Part shown: piece after piece, positions 25,863 through 34,448 of the stretch
Numbering within the stretch: position 1 is the stretch's first letter
How the letters are laid out: each line of letters opens with the position of its first letter
Origin: an uncultured Oscillospiraceae bacterium
GTDB lineage: Bacteria; Bacillota; Clostridia; Oscillospirales; Acutalibacteraceae
DNA length: 64,000 nucleotides
Direction: 5' to 3'
Assembly (NCBI GenBank): GCA_902492455.1
Contig: CABULH010000002.1
Coordinates: 124,001 to 188,000, forward strand
Notes under the pieces: generated by a model
Databases searched by the model: none
Seen by the model: the letters and a program-made list of their open reading frames with translations, nothing else
What the model was told of the DNA's origin: nothing
Position numbers and translations under genes: made by a program

Positions 25863-26074
25863 CCGCCTTTGACCGTACGGTGTTCCTGGCGCGTCATCAA
25901 TACGGCGACTGGGGTGACCTCCCACCCAGCGACTGGTGGTACAACAATATGGCCGCTCAGTCCGGGGAAGGGATAATCAGTTCCCGGTATGCCGGTCAGG
26001 ACAACCGTTATGTCCGAATCGAAACCGATATGACAAATAAGCAAACGAGAATATTACTGGAGGACAGATCATGA
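25745..26074 (+). CDS. Small ICE protein, family shared with 12371-12655
   Basis: A 109-aa protein sharing with the 12371 protein the blocks YGDWGDLPPSDWWYNNMA, GEGIISSRYAG and VRIETDMTNKQTRILLED. Two copies in one ICE, one in each operon, suggest a conserved accessory role. The ATG lies inside the preceding ORF; its stop overlaps the next ATG (ATGA). Confidence 0.7.
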   Translation: MAVECKRLLRLRNKSNCPILRIRLETGETHISPQAEQVLTAFDRTVFLARHQYGDWGDLPPSDWWYNNMAAQSGEGIISSRYAGQDNRYVRIETDMTNKQTRILLEDRS

Positions 26075-26406
26075 AACCAACGCTCAATGCTTCCCTCCTC
26101 ATCCGTAATCTGCGGGACACGGAGGATCAGTCGGCACAGTCTGCCAGACTGCCTGCCTGTCTGGCAGATGCAGGGGACGGCGTAAGCTATCTGTTTATCA
26201 ACCTGCTTTCTCCGTTGATGGACGGCTGGGAGGTTCATTCCACGCAGCTCGATATGCAGCGGTTTACTTTGAGGGATATCCAAGCCCTTTATGATCTCTG
26301 CGGAGATGAACCGGATGCCCTGTTTCCGGCACCCAAAAAGCTGCGGAAGTTCTACCAGGTTCTGAGCGGCATACCGCCGAAAAACACATCCGTTGCTTTT
26401 CTGTGA
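26071..26406 (+). CDS. Hypothetical ICE protein
   Basis: A 111-aa protein starting at the ATGA overlap with the previous gene. It reads MKPTLNASLLIRNLRDTEDQ, then a hydrophobic strand VSYLFINLLSPLMDGW, then a helical end. Not recognised. Coupling to its neighbours shows it belongs to the operon. Confidence 0.65.
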   Translation: MKPTLNASLLIRNLRDTEDQSAQSARLPACLADAGDGVSYLFINLLSPLMDGWEVHSTQLDMQRFTLRDIQALYDLCGDEPDALFPAPKKLRKFYQVLSGIPPKNTSVAFL

Positions 26407-26416
26407 GAGGTGGCCC

Positions 26417-27001
26417 ATGTTTGAAGAAATCGATTTTTACCCCCAGGAAGCTCTCGGCGTTTTGTCTATCGAAAAGCTTCTACACGACCATTTGGGGGCG
26501 GTCATGGGAACACCAATCGATGAAGATTATCTGTATGAATGTATGTACGAAGCCATCGCGGAAATTGCCCAGGATGTGGAGTGTGGATATAACGACGGCT
26601 GGGCAATGAACATCTTCCATATCGTTTTCCCCTCCATGCGGTCGTTCTATTCCCTCTGCCGAGAACACTGCCGGCTTCACCGGATCAGCTTCAAGCGAAA
26701 TCCCTATGTCAAAGCCGCTGCCCAAGCAGTAAATGAGCATATGGAGAACATCGACGATTACGATGTAAACTGGCGGCTGTGTACCCCCAAAAAGGAATAT
26801 CCAAAAAAGCACTGTGAGCTGGTTGTGTATACCGGCATGGGATTTTACCAGCCGGTGGAGCTGGTAGAAAGCCTGTGCGAAATCCGGGAGTTTTACATCG
26901 AGACGGAGAAAAAGCTGCGCCTGGAGCTGTACGGCTCGAAACCCGAAGATACACCGGCGCCGCTTCTGCTTCCGGCCGTACCCGAAAGGAGAGCGGCATA
27001 A
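26417..27001 (+). CDS. Hypothetical ICE protein
   Basis: A 194-aa acidic helical protein with GAGAGGTGG before ATG 26417. Blocks such as ECGYNDGWAMNIFHIVFPSM and YTGMGFYQPVELVESLCEIR are well formed, but I cannot name the family. The stop overlaps the start of the E2-like gene (TAATG), so the two are probably made together. Confidence 0.7.
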   Translation: MFEEIDFYPQEALGVLSIEKLLHDHLGAVMGTPIDEDYLYECMYEAIAEIAQDVECGYNDGWAMNIFHIVFPSMRSFYSLCREHCRLHRISFKRNPYVKAAAQAVNEHMENIDDYDVNWRLCTPKKEYPKKHCELVVYTGMGFYQPVELVESLCEIREFYIETEKKLRLELYGSKPEDTPAPLLLPAVPERRAA

Positions 27002-27660
27002 TGAAGGACGAACTGGTGCTGCATATCCGGGAGGATAAAACCATCCTGGTGGAGATCCGGGAGAAAGGCGTCGTGCGCACAAAACTCATTGATATCGACG
27101 CGCTGCTGGACTGCCTGACCGACAGTATGGGCGGCATTCAAATTCAGACCGGCATCCTGCCGAGCAACATTATCAGCCTGACAATTCATGATGACAGCCG
27201 TTATGCGGTGGTGGAATTTCCCGACGAATACGCGGATATTACCTATATGTCCACGACTTATGAGCATTTTCCTCTGCCGCGCCTGCTGTTTGGATTTCGT
27301 CTGGAAAGCAGCGGCCGGATCTCCGCGGTCAACCTGGGGGTTCCGGCGCTGGGAAAGCTGACCGAAAAAACACCCATGTTCTGCTATCCCTTCTCCAATG
27401 TCAACCGCTTTTTGCTGTGTACGGGCGCCAACAGCCTCCCGCGTATTCCAGTGCTGCAAAGCCTGCAAAATCTACCGGGTTTTATCGTATCCCTGCCGGA
27501 TAACGACGATTTTTTCCATGAACAGTATAACCGGCTGGGGCTTGGACATCGGGATCTGCTGGAACATCTGCGGGACAAGAACAGAACGTACTATTACGAC
27601 CATGTGCTGGTTCCCATGCCGGGGGTCACGCTGAAAAATTTTATATCGGAGGTAAGATAA
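27001..27660 (+). CDS. E2-like protein (PRTRC system protein B type)
   Basis: A 219-aa protein resembling PRTRC protein B / prokaryotic E2-like families. The C-terminal half has PALGKLTEKTPMFCYPFSNV followed by NRFLLCTGANSLPRIP, matching the pattern PFxN...CxG of that group. C140 is the candidate thioester Cys; C128 is a second one. With the E1-like and JAMM proteins it would make a tagging cascade. The assignment rests on motif and context, without a search. Coupled to neighbours on both sides (TAATG overlaps). Confidence 0.68.
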   Translation: MKDELVLHIREDKTILVEIREKGVVRTKLIDIDALLDCLTDSMGGIQIQTGILPSNIISLTIHDDSRYAVVEFPDEYADITYMSTTYEHFPLPRLLFGFRLESSGRISAVNLGVPALGKLTEKTPMFCYPFSNVNRFLLCTGANSLPRIPVLQSLQNLPGFIVSLPDNDDFFHEQYNRLGLGHRDLLEHLRDKNRTYYYDHVLVPMPGVTLKNFISEVR

Positions 27661-28478
27661 TGACTGAGAAGCAAGCGAAACTGTTGGCGTATCCCTTCAC
27701 AGCCGATGAGATCGAATGGCGCATCCTACTTACTGCAAAGGACAAAAGCAAAGGGCAGGTTGCCGCATACATCGACTCCCGAGCTATTCAAAAACGGCTG
27801 GACGATGTACTGGGGCGAGAGAACTGGAAAAACCATTTCATCACAACGCCGGGCAACTCCAACAGCACAACGGCACACATCTGCGAAATCAGCATCTACT
27901 ATCCCGACCGGCAGGAATGGATCACCAAAAGTGACGGAGCCGGCAGTACAGACATAGAGCCCATCAAGGGAGGGCTGTCCAACGCCTTCAAGCGGGCGGC
28001 TTCCATATGGAATATCGGCCGATATCTGTACGAGCTGCCGGGCCTTTGGGTGGCGCTGAAGGACGGCAAGTACATCGACCCTTCGGAAAAGCCAAAACTC
28101 ACCAAACACTACAACCAGTTTGTCAACCAATACCTGAAAGCTCAGCAAGCAGCGGAACAGAAGAGGGATTCCGTACAGACGACTTCTCCCTCCATTTCCG
28201 CCCTCTCCGCTGCCACCCCGCCTGCGGTCGGCCGCTTCCAGGGTTCCGCAGCGCAGCCGGACACCTACCGGATCGCTCAGCTCAACCGGACACAGGGAAC
28301 TCACCCCAACACGCTGGTTGTCCTACAAAGCCCGGCTGGCGAAAAGGTGACCGGTTTCATCAAGGGCCAGCCTTCCTTACAGGTCGGCCAGAACCTTCAC
28401 AGCCTGAAAATTGTTGCTAAGGACGATCCAGTGGCTGGAAAATACAACATCATCGAAAGCTATGAGGCGGCAGCCTGA
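27660..28478 (+). CDS. Rad52/Rad22-family recombination mediator
   Basis: A 272-aa protein. Residues ~15-135 form the Rad52-type single-strand annealing domain (AAYIDSRAIQKRLDDVLGRE, SDGAGSTDIEPIKGGLSNAF, KRAASIWNIGRYLYELPG). The C-terminal half is a Ser/Pro/Gln linker and a small OB-like end (VTGFIKGQPSLQVGQNL). It probably anneals ssDNA coated by the ICE SSB, for recombination or circle repair. Phage and ICE Rad52 proteins often sit with SSB and nucleases, as here. Confidence 0.9.
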   Translation: MTEKQAKLLAYPFTADEIEWRILLTAKDKSKGQVAAYIDSRAIQKRLDDVLGRENWKNHFITTPGNSNSTTAHICEISIYYPDRQEWITKSDGAGSTDIEPIKGGLSNAFKRAASIWNIGRYLYELPGLWVALKDGKYIDPSEKPKLTKHYNQFVNQYLKAQQAAEQKRDSVQTTSPSISALSAATPPAVGRFQGSAAQPDTYRIAQLNRTQGTHPNTLVVLQSPAGEKVTGFIKGQPSLQVGQNLHSLKIVAKDDPVAGKYNIIESYEAAA

Positions 28479-28561
28479 CGTATTTCCCTAACAGCGGCCA
28501 AGCCGGCGTCCTTTGTGGGCGCCGGCCTGCCGGAACATATATCGAGAAAGGACGTACCGTT

Positions 28562-29242
28562 ATGAAAATCCCCAAGAACAAAATCGCTCTCTTGGTTTCC
28601 ATTCTGGCAGTCAGCGCCCTGGCCGTGTTCTGCGGTATTCTTGTCATGACAAGCGACAGCTTTACACCCAACACCAAATACAGCTTCACGGTTTTGCTGC
28701 TTGCCATCGAGGCCGCGGTCATCGTCGTGCTGTTTACCATGCAGGAACAACTCATCCAGCGAAAGGATGACGCGGCGGCGCGGAAAGAAATTGCCGATCA
28801 GGAAAAGGCAGTGGCCGAAAGGGAAACAGAACTGAAAGATAAGTCAAAGGCTGTGGCAGTGCGGGAAGAAAAGCTGAAGGAACAGCAGGAGGAATTCGTG
28901 GAGCTGAAGCAGAAGGTCCTGGCGGCCGCCCGAAAAGAGGATGCGCTTTCCGAACTGGAACAGCTCCGCCGGAAATGCGAAACCCTCGAAAAATTCCGCA
29001 GCAGCTTCCCGTACACCATCGCCGAGGGGTATGTCCTGTTTGGCGTCATGCGCACCGAACTGAAGGTGTCTGCATTCAGCCGGTGGCTGCTGGTGGGGGA
29101 GATTGGCGGCCAGCTCTGGGCATACAGCCTTCTGCGGCCGGATACCCAGTCCCATAAGGAAATGCTGTGCCTGGCGGCCGGAACCCACGCACCCAAGGAA
29201 CTGGAGGAACTCGACCTGAGTAAACAACTTTTGTGGGAATGA
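28562..29242 (+). CDS. Membrane protein with coiled coil
   Basis: A 226-aa protein. There are two hydrophobic segments (about 9-29 and 42-60), then a long charged coiled coil to ~135 (repeats of EKAVAERETELKDKSK type), then a globular C-terminal domain. The layout suggests a membrane-anchored scaffold. The gap before it holds a GC-rich hairpin (28500-28535). Function unknown; it stands just upstream of the SMC-like ATPase. Confidence 0.68.
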   Translation: MKIPKNKIALLVSILAVSALAVFCGILVMTSDSFTPNTKYSFTVLLLAIEAAVIVVLFTMQEQLIQRKDDAAARKEIADQEKAVAERETELKDKSKAVAVREEKLKEQQEEFVELKQKVLAAARKEDALSELEQLRRKCETLEKFRSSFPYTIAEGYVLFGVMRTELKVSAFSRWLLVGEIGGQLWAYSLLRPDTQSHKEMLCLAAGTHAPKELEELDLSKQLLWE

Positions 29243-29274
29243 ACCTGCACGGCTTGAAAGGATGAGCGATCAAT

Positions 29275-31083
29275 ATGGAACGAATTACCGCCATGAAAAT
29301 TACTGCCCTGTCTTTCAACTGTTTTCGCAACCACATGGGGCCAGAGGGCTACGCCTTCGGAGACATCACCTACATCACCGGGGATAACGGGGCCGGGAAA
29401 ACTACCATGGCCCACGGGGTCGCCTATGCGTTGTACGGGGTATCCTTCTTCGGTGAGCAGGCGATTGAACGCCTGATGAGCCAGGGTGCCGAAGGGACGC
29501 AGGTGCGTCTCGATTTCACCGATCAGGCCGGCAACCCCCACACGCTGATTCGTACCAGGAAACGGGACAAGACCTCCCTGCTTCTGGATTCCTACACCGT
29601 CCGTCAGGCCGACATCGACCGGATTTTCTGCGACAAGGATACCTTCCTTTCCATGTTCAACCCTTCCTATCTGATCGAACTCGGAGAAAAGGGGCGCGGG
29701 CTGATGCTCAAGCACTTGAAGCCCGTGCCCCCTGATGAGGTGCTGAAGCAAATGCCGGAGACCCTCAGAGGGTATCTGGATAAGCTGGACATGGCCCAGT
29801 GTTCCGTGGAAGAGATGACAAAAAACTACCGGGAGATGCTCCGTCACAGCGAGCGCCAGCTCACCATCCTCGACGGCCATTTGCAGTCGGTGCAGGAGGC
29901 CATGCGAACCGCCAGTCAAAGGCTGGATGGCCTGTACAGGGAAAAGCTGGATGCGAAGCAAAAGGCGAACGCATTGTCAGACAAGCAGTTTGCAGGGATC
30001 GATCTGGATGACCTGGCGCTGCAAAAGGATGTGCTCATGCAAAAGCTGACGGAGGGATCGCGTGATACCGACGCCGCCATTCTGGAATTGCGCGCGAAGA
30101 TTGAGCACACCCGGCAGAAGACCTATCAATCCAAATATACGCAGGCCAAAACGGAGCTCCAGGCCCAGATCAAAGCCCTGTCCGGGCAGTACAAGGCTCT
30201 GGGGGATCGGATCAAGGCCCTGCAGGCCGGTACCCAGTGCCCCACCTGCCTGATGCGCATCACCGCCCAAAACCTGCCCGATGTGCGCAGCGGCATGATG
30301 GCCGAACTGCAAAGCATCGCGGCCAAAGGTCAGGAGCTGGTGGAACAGAAAAAGGGACTGGACGAGCTGGACGGCAAAAGCGAGGCGGCCTTTGAGCAGT
30401 TCCGCAGCGAAGATATGAAAAAACTGACGGAACAGTTGGACGAAGCGGAAAAGCAGCGGGCCGCCGGCCCCAGCGCCGCCGAAATCCGCCGACAGATTGA
30501 GCAGATTGAAGAACAGCAGCGGCATGGAACCCTCAGCGAAGCCGAATGGTCGAATTTACAGGCATTACAGGCGGAAGTGACCGGCATTGAGGCACAGATT
30601 CAGGCGGTGGAAGAAATGACTGACGAGAAGCGGCTCAAAGAACTGACTGCCCGGCAAAGGGAAGAAAACGAACAACTGCTGCAATATCGGAACATTCTGA
30701 CCGCCCTGGCCGAATATGCCGCCAAACGCACCGAACTGGCCGTGAAGGATCTCCAGATGCCCAATGTGCATATCCAGCTCTATGACGTGGTGCGCACGAC
30801 GGGCGAGGTGGTGGACGTGTTCCGGTTCACATACAAACAGCGCGATTACCGGACGCTATCCCTGTCGGAGAAGATCCTGGCCGGGATTGAGGTGGCGGCC
30901 ATGATGCGGCGGATCACCGGCATTGACTGTCCCATCTGTATCGACAACACCGAAAGCATCGGCACTTTCAATGCGGTGCCCATGCCCTCCCAAACCCTGC
31001 TGCTGCGCTTTACCAAGGGCCGGCCGCTGACCGTGCAGGCTCAAAACCATGCACAGCCGCAGCAACTCAAGAAAGCGAGCTGA
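29275..31083 (+). CDS. Rad50/SbcC-like SMC ATPase
   Basis: A 602-aa protein. Walker A is GDNGAGKT (36-43). Long coiled coils flank a zinc hook CPTC (322-325). The C-terminal lobe has LSLSEKILAGIEVAAMM (signature-like) and DCPICIDNTESI (Walker B/D-loop region). It is shorter than chromosomal SbcC. It probably organises or cuts ICE DNA ends; no SbcD/Mre11 nuclease is visible in the window. The start at 29275 has a weakly spaced Shine-Dalgarno; 29293 is an alternative. Confidence 0.85.
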   Translation: MERITAMKITALSFNCFRNHMGPEGYAFGDITYITGDNGAGKTTMAHGVAYALYGVSFFGEQAIERLMSQGAEGTQVRLDFTDQAGNPHTLIRTRKRDKTSLLLDSYTVRQADIDRIFCDKDTFLSMFNPSYLIELGEKGRGLMLKHLKPVPPDEVLKQMPETLRGYLDKLDMAQCSVEEMTKNYREMLRHSERQLTILDGHLQSVQEAMRTASQRLDGLYREKLDAKQKANALSDKQFAGIDLDDLALQKDVLMQKLTEGSRDTDAAILELRAKIEHTRQKTYQSKYTQAKTELQAQIKALSGQYKALGDRIKALQAGTQCPTCLMRITAQNLPDVRSGMMAELQSIAAKGQELVEQKKGLDELDGKSEAAFEQFRSEDMKKLTEQLDEAEKQRAAGPSAAEIRRQIEQIEEQQRHGTLSEAEWSNLQALQAEVTGIEAQIQAVEEMTDEKRLKELTARQREENEQLLQYRNILTALAEYAAKRTELAVKDLQMPNVHIQLYDVVRTTGEVVDVFRFTYKQRDYRTLSLSEKILAGIEVAAMMRRITGIDCPICIDNTESIGTFNAVPMPSQTLLLRFTKGRPLTVQAQNHAQPQQLKKAS

Positions 31084-31086
31084 TCT

Positions 31087-32247
31087 ATGGAGGACAAACC
31101 GTATGTGTATATCGACATGGTGGACACCGCCATCCTGTGCGGGCTGGACATCAAGCCCTCTACCCTCGGCAATGAGGAAGTACAGGCTCGGTGCCCTTAC
31201 TGCCAGGACTATCGCTACCGGATGTACCTCTGTCATCGGCCCGACAACGCAACCTTCTGGTGTCACAACTGCGGCGTCGGGGGTAACGCCGTCACGCTGT
31301 ACGCCGATTTCAACCCCGGCGGACGGCGGCTGACAACGAGAGAGGCGTTCCGGGAATTGATGAACGAACCGCAGGTGCGGCACGGTGAACCGCTTTACAT
31401 GCGGCCGGAGCCGCAGCCCGACCCGATCCGTCCTCTGCACGAACGCAGCCAAATCTATCTGCAAATGCTGTCCCTGCTTGAACTGGAACCCCGGCACTAT
31501 GAGAACCTGCGGCGCCGCGGTCTGTCGGATGACATGATCCGCGGAAATATGTATCGCAGTATCCCCACCGACTGGAAGATGAGGCGGCAGGTGACGGAAC
31601 GGCTGGCGGCACAATATGACCTGTCTGGTATGCCCGGCTTTTACACCGAGGACTTCCGCTGGAAAATGGCCGGCGGCCGGTACAACGGCATACTGCTCCC
31701 CGTTTGCGACAGGAACAATCAGATCCAGGGGCTGCAAATCCGGCTGGACGAGCCGCCGTCCAAAACGGTGACGCTCCCGGACGGAAGCCGGGTAGAAAAA
31801 AAGGGCAACCGCTTCCGCTGGTTTTCCACCGGGGGGATGCGCAGCGGACAGAAAATTTTCGAGAACGGCACGGGGATCTCCAGCTACATCCATGTGGTCG
31901 GCGATCCCCACAGCGACACGCTGCACATTACCGAAGGGCCGCTGAAGGCCGACATCGCCAGCTATTTATCCGGCGGTGAGCTGTTCATCGGTCTGACCGG
32001 TGTACAGAATGTCCGGTATCTGGCGGACGTGGTGGCACAGCTCAAGCCCAAACGCATATTAGAGTGCATCGATATGGACGTGCGCACCAATCCACAGGTA
32101 CAGCGGGCACAGAGCAAGATCCGCTCCATCTGTATGCCGCTTTGCGAGGATTACCGGGCCTTTATCTGGCCGGTGGAACAGAAGGGCATCGACGACTTTC
32201 TTTTATTTGAAAAGCTCAAGCAAGAACATCTCTACCGGGCAGCATGA
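31087..32247 (+). CDS. DNA primase-like protein (CHC2 zinc finger, TOPRIM)
   Basis: A 386-aa protein. The N-terminal zinc finger has CPYCQDY and later CHNCGVGG, as in DnaG/CHC2 primases. A TOPRIM-like domain in the C-terminal half has the acidic motif EGPLKAD and later ECIDMDVR. It probably primes ICE replication or conjugative second-strand synthesis. It starts three bases after the SMC-like gene stop. Confidence 0.82.
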   Translation: MEDKPYVYIDMVDTAILCGLDIKPSTLGNEEVQARCPYCQDYRYRMYLCHRPDNATFWCHNCGVGGNAVTLYADFNPGGRRLTTREAFRELMNEPQVRHGEPLYMRPEPQPDPIRPLHERSQIYLQMLSLLELEPRHYENLRRRGLSDDMIRGNMYRSIPTDWKMRRQVTERLAAQYDLSGMPGFYTEDFRWKMAGGRYNGILLPVCDRNNQIQGLQIRLDEPPSKTVTLPDGSRVEKKGNRFRWFSTGGMRSGQKIFENGTGISSYIHVVGDPHSDTLHITEGPLKADIASYLSGGELFIGLTGVQNVRYLADVVAQLKPKRILECIDMDVRTNPQVQRAQSKIRSICMPLCEDYRAFIWPVEQKGIDDFLLFEKLKQEHLYRAA

Positions 32248-32271
32248 GCGAATACTGGAGGATATGCCTGT

Positions 32272-32629
32272 ATGAAAAAGACCCCGTTTTCTACCTATAC
32301 TCTCTCCTAATGCCGACTGGCGGGACTATAAAATCCATATGGTCAACATGTCCTATCGGGATCTGCAAATCATTGTGGATGTGCTGGACGACTATTCCAA
32401 GCTATTGCAGGAACATATAGAGAAGAACCCGCCCCAGAATTTCTGGGCAAAGCACAACAAGGAGGAGCTGGTAAAACGCACCATGCAGATCAGCGACCGG
32501 CTGGCCGATGTTATCGGCCTCGACAAGTCCTACCCCAAATGCAAAAAGCACCTGGAAAAGCAGCAGGAGGCCCAGAATGATGTCGGAGGAGAGGCGCTGA
32601 CTTTGGTGACAACCCGAGGTGCCCGTTAG
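32272..32629 (+). pseudogene. Small ICE protein, frameshifted near the N-terminus
   Basis: ATG 32272, with GGAGG upstream, reads MKKTPFSTYTLS then a stop. One base over, the sequence PNADWRDYKIHMVNMSYRDL continues without interruption to 32629, giving a helical acidic-basic protein (LLQEHIEKNPPQNFW, KRTMQISDRLADVIGLDK). The two parts fit as one protein broken near 32305-32311, where the run CTCTCTCC is prone to slippage. If the frameshift is real, translation could restart at ATG 32339 (96 aa). Confidence 0.6.
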
Positions 32630-32653
32630 TAACACAAGGAAAGGACTTCACTC

Positions 32654-32890
32654 ATGCAGCCTGAACGCAAGCGCAAAGACTATCAGCCTTTTCCCGGTCT
32701 TTATGATCTTCGCTTATTTGACCTCGATCCCAAGCAGTTTGAGGCGGCCTGGCGGGTACAGGAATGCCTCTACCGGGCTTGCAAGTGCCGGGAGTATTAC
32801 CGGCAGTTTGACCCCGGTCGCTGGACGATGCTTCAGGATATGTCGGCACGTCTGCAAATGCTCCTTCTGCCATTAAAAAAGCGTCCATGA
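32654..32890 (+). CDS. Small hypothetical ICE protein
   Basis: A 78-aa basic helical protein with GGAAAGGA upstream. It has a cluster of aromatic and Cys residues (CLYRACKCREYYRQF). Not recognised; it fits the operon by strand and spacing. Confidence 0.6.
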   Translation: MQPERKRKDYQPFPGLYDLRLFDLDPKQFEAAWRVQECLYRACKCREYYRQFDPGRWTMLQDMSARLQMLLLPLKKRP

Positions 32891-32916
32891 AAATGAAAAC
32901 GAAAGGATGACGATCA

Positions 32917-33882
32917 ATGCAAGGCATGGAAAATCTCATGGTAGTTCCGGGAAACGCCGGCGGCATCATCGGGAAATTCTTCTACTACTCCCTGGCTAAT
33001 ATCCTGATCCCCAAGGAACAGTTCATCCGCGTCGGCATGGATTTCGGTCTGCCGAAGTTTAAGCCCGCAAAGGAGTCGAAGGCCGGCGCCTATCGAAACG
33101 CGACAACCGCTCTTAAGGAGCGGATCGAAGTGAAGGACAGCGCCGGCACCCGGATATACCGGATCTACTGTCGGGACAACAAAAAGGAGGACGCTGCGCA
33201 TATCTATCGGGAACTGGTGAAGGAAACCCTGAACGTCCGTACCAACGAGTACAAAAAGCTCGCCAATATCGTCTTTGACAAGAAAACCGAAACCATGTTT
33301 AGCGAGGACGAGAGCTATGACCCGGATGTGGATGTAGCCGTGTATAGCCAGCAGGCCCTCACTCTCTATGAACGGTATTGTACCTGCTACACCCTCGACC
33401 ATGTGGACTCGGTGATTCAGGATCAGCTCGACCGGCTGCAGGCGAACAAAATCAGCATTCACGGCAACCTGTATTTTATCCCCAATCCGTATTTGCAGAA
33501 GCTGAATATGCTGGAAGATTATATCGACGCCATCAGCCAGTATAACCTTGGTGGTGGTCTGGTGATGAGCAATAGTATGTTTGTGGTGGATGATGATCGC
33601 CAACGTCAAAAAATGACGGAGGAGTTTTATATCAACTACAAGCGCGATATCGAACAGTACAAAGAGCGTATTCAGCATTTCATTGATAACGGCTGCACCT
33701 CGCCGACGGTTATCAGTCGATGGCTGCTGAAGCTCAAGGCGCTTCAGGAAAAGAAAAACACCTACGAAGAGATTCTGAAACAAAAGCTCAATGCTCTCAA
33801 CAGTGATTATGCCATGCTGCAAATGCAATCTGAAGAACTCCGTGTACGGAGCCTTCAGGGGCAAATGAAGCTGGCTGCGTAA
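32917..33882 (+). CDS. DUF6744-like ICE protein
   Basis: A 321-aa protein with GAAAGGA upstream. It is mostly alpha-helical, with MVVPGNAGGIIGKFFYYSLA at the start and a coiled C-terminal third. It resembles ICE/plasmid proteins annotated DUF6744; function unknown. It is the last plus-strand ICE gene before the cobalamin region. Confidence 0.7.
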   Translation: MQGMENLMVVPGNAGGIIGKFFYYSLANILIPKEQFIRVGMDFGLPKFKPAKESKAGAYRNATTALKERIEVKDSAGTRIYRIYCRDNKKEDAAHIYRELVKETLNVRTNEYKKLANIVFDKKTETMFSEDESYDPDVDVAVYSQQALTLYERYCTCYTLDHVDSVIQDQLDRLQANKISIHGNLYFIPNPYLQKLNMLEDYIDAISQYNLGGGLVMSNSMFVVDDDRQRQKMTEEFYINYKRDIEQYKERIQHFIDNGCTSPTVISRWLLKLKALQEKKNTYEEILKQKLNALNSDYAMLQMQSEELRVRSLQGQMKLAA

Positions 33883-33958
33883 AATAAAAACGAGGTTCTT
33901 TTCGACCCGTGAAGAGAAAAGCAGAAAATATATTCCAAAAAACTAAATGATTTTTCTA

Positions 33959-33986
33959 TTGTATTTTTGCTTTTTGGTGGTAAAAT
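33959..33986 (+). promoter_or_regulatory. Putative promoter of the cobalamin operon
   Basis: TTGTAT and TAAAAT spaced by 16 bases in an AT-rich stretch, 25 bases before the riboswitch aptamer. Confidence 0.5.
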
Positions 33987-34010
33987 GTTAGTCGTTAAAA
34001 CTGAATATGC

Positions 34011-34191
34011 GCAATATGGTGCCTATGGAGATATAGGAGAATTGGGAAGCATCGGTGAAAATCCGACGTGACAGCCATCACTGTAATTGACGATGAAAAG
34101 GGTTATATGCCATTGGGATGATCGTATCCTGAGAAGGCGGCCTTTTCCGGCAAAGCCGTAAGTCATAAGCCAGGAAACCAGCCATATTGTC
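34011..34191 (+). promoter_or_regulatory. Cobalamin riboswitch 1
   Basis: The aptamer has P1 arms CAATATGG (34012) and CCATATTG (34182). Inside are GGTGCC, GGGAAGC, the core GGTGAAAATCC, GACAGCC, CACTGTAA (near-consensus CNCTACTGT), AGTCATAAGCCAGGA and AACCAGCC. All conserved elements of the adenosyl/methylcobalamin riboswitch occur in order. The terminator at 34265 is the expression platform, so corrinoid binding should reduce expression of the downstream genes. Confidence 0.9.
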
Positions 34192-34264
34192 AGAGGAAGT
34201 ATGTATTCCTGGGTAATGGGGAATATACCTGTTTTATGGGTGGTGCCCGTAAATAGTTGGCTTC

Positions 34265-34301
34265 AAGCCGCTTTCTCTGAAAAGAGAAAGCGGCTTTTTT
34301 G
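34265..34301 (+). terminator. Terminator of riboswitch 1
   Basis: AAGCCGCTTTCTCT and AGAGAAAGCGGCTT form a perfect 14-bp stem with loop GAAA and then a T-run. It is the likely off-state hairpin of the cobalamin riboswitch. Confidence 0.9.
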
Positions 34302-34317
34302 TTTGCCAGAAAATATT

Positions 34318-34362
34318 GAAAGGGGATATCCCCTTTCGTTGTATGCGTAGCATACAACGAAA
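34318..34362. repeat. Two abutting palindromes
   Basis: A perfect 20-base palindrome GAAAGGGGATATCCCCTTTC (34318-34337) shares its last four bases with a second hairpin whose 13-base arms TTTCGTTGTATGC (34334-34346) and complement (34350-34362) enclose GTA. They lie between the riboswitch terminator and cbiB. Such doublets may be REP-like elements; they could also form RNA structure in the leader. Confidence 0.7.
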
Positions 34363-34448
34363 CAATCCTGAACGCTATAAAATTTTCGTCGTCTATTTGC
34401 ATTTTATCCAATGATATATGCACCAAACCGCGTGTATGAGGTGAAAGG

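Noticed and set aside
28798..29961. 387-aa minus-strand ORF
   Set aside because: Antisense across the coiled-coil and SMC-like genes; it crosses two real genes and has no own signals.
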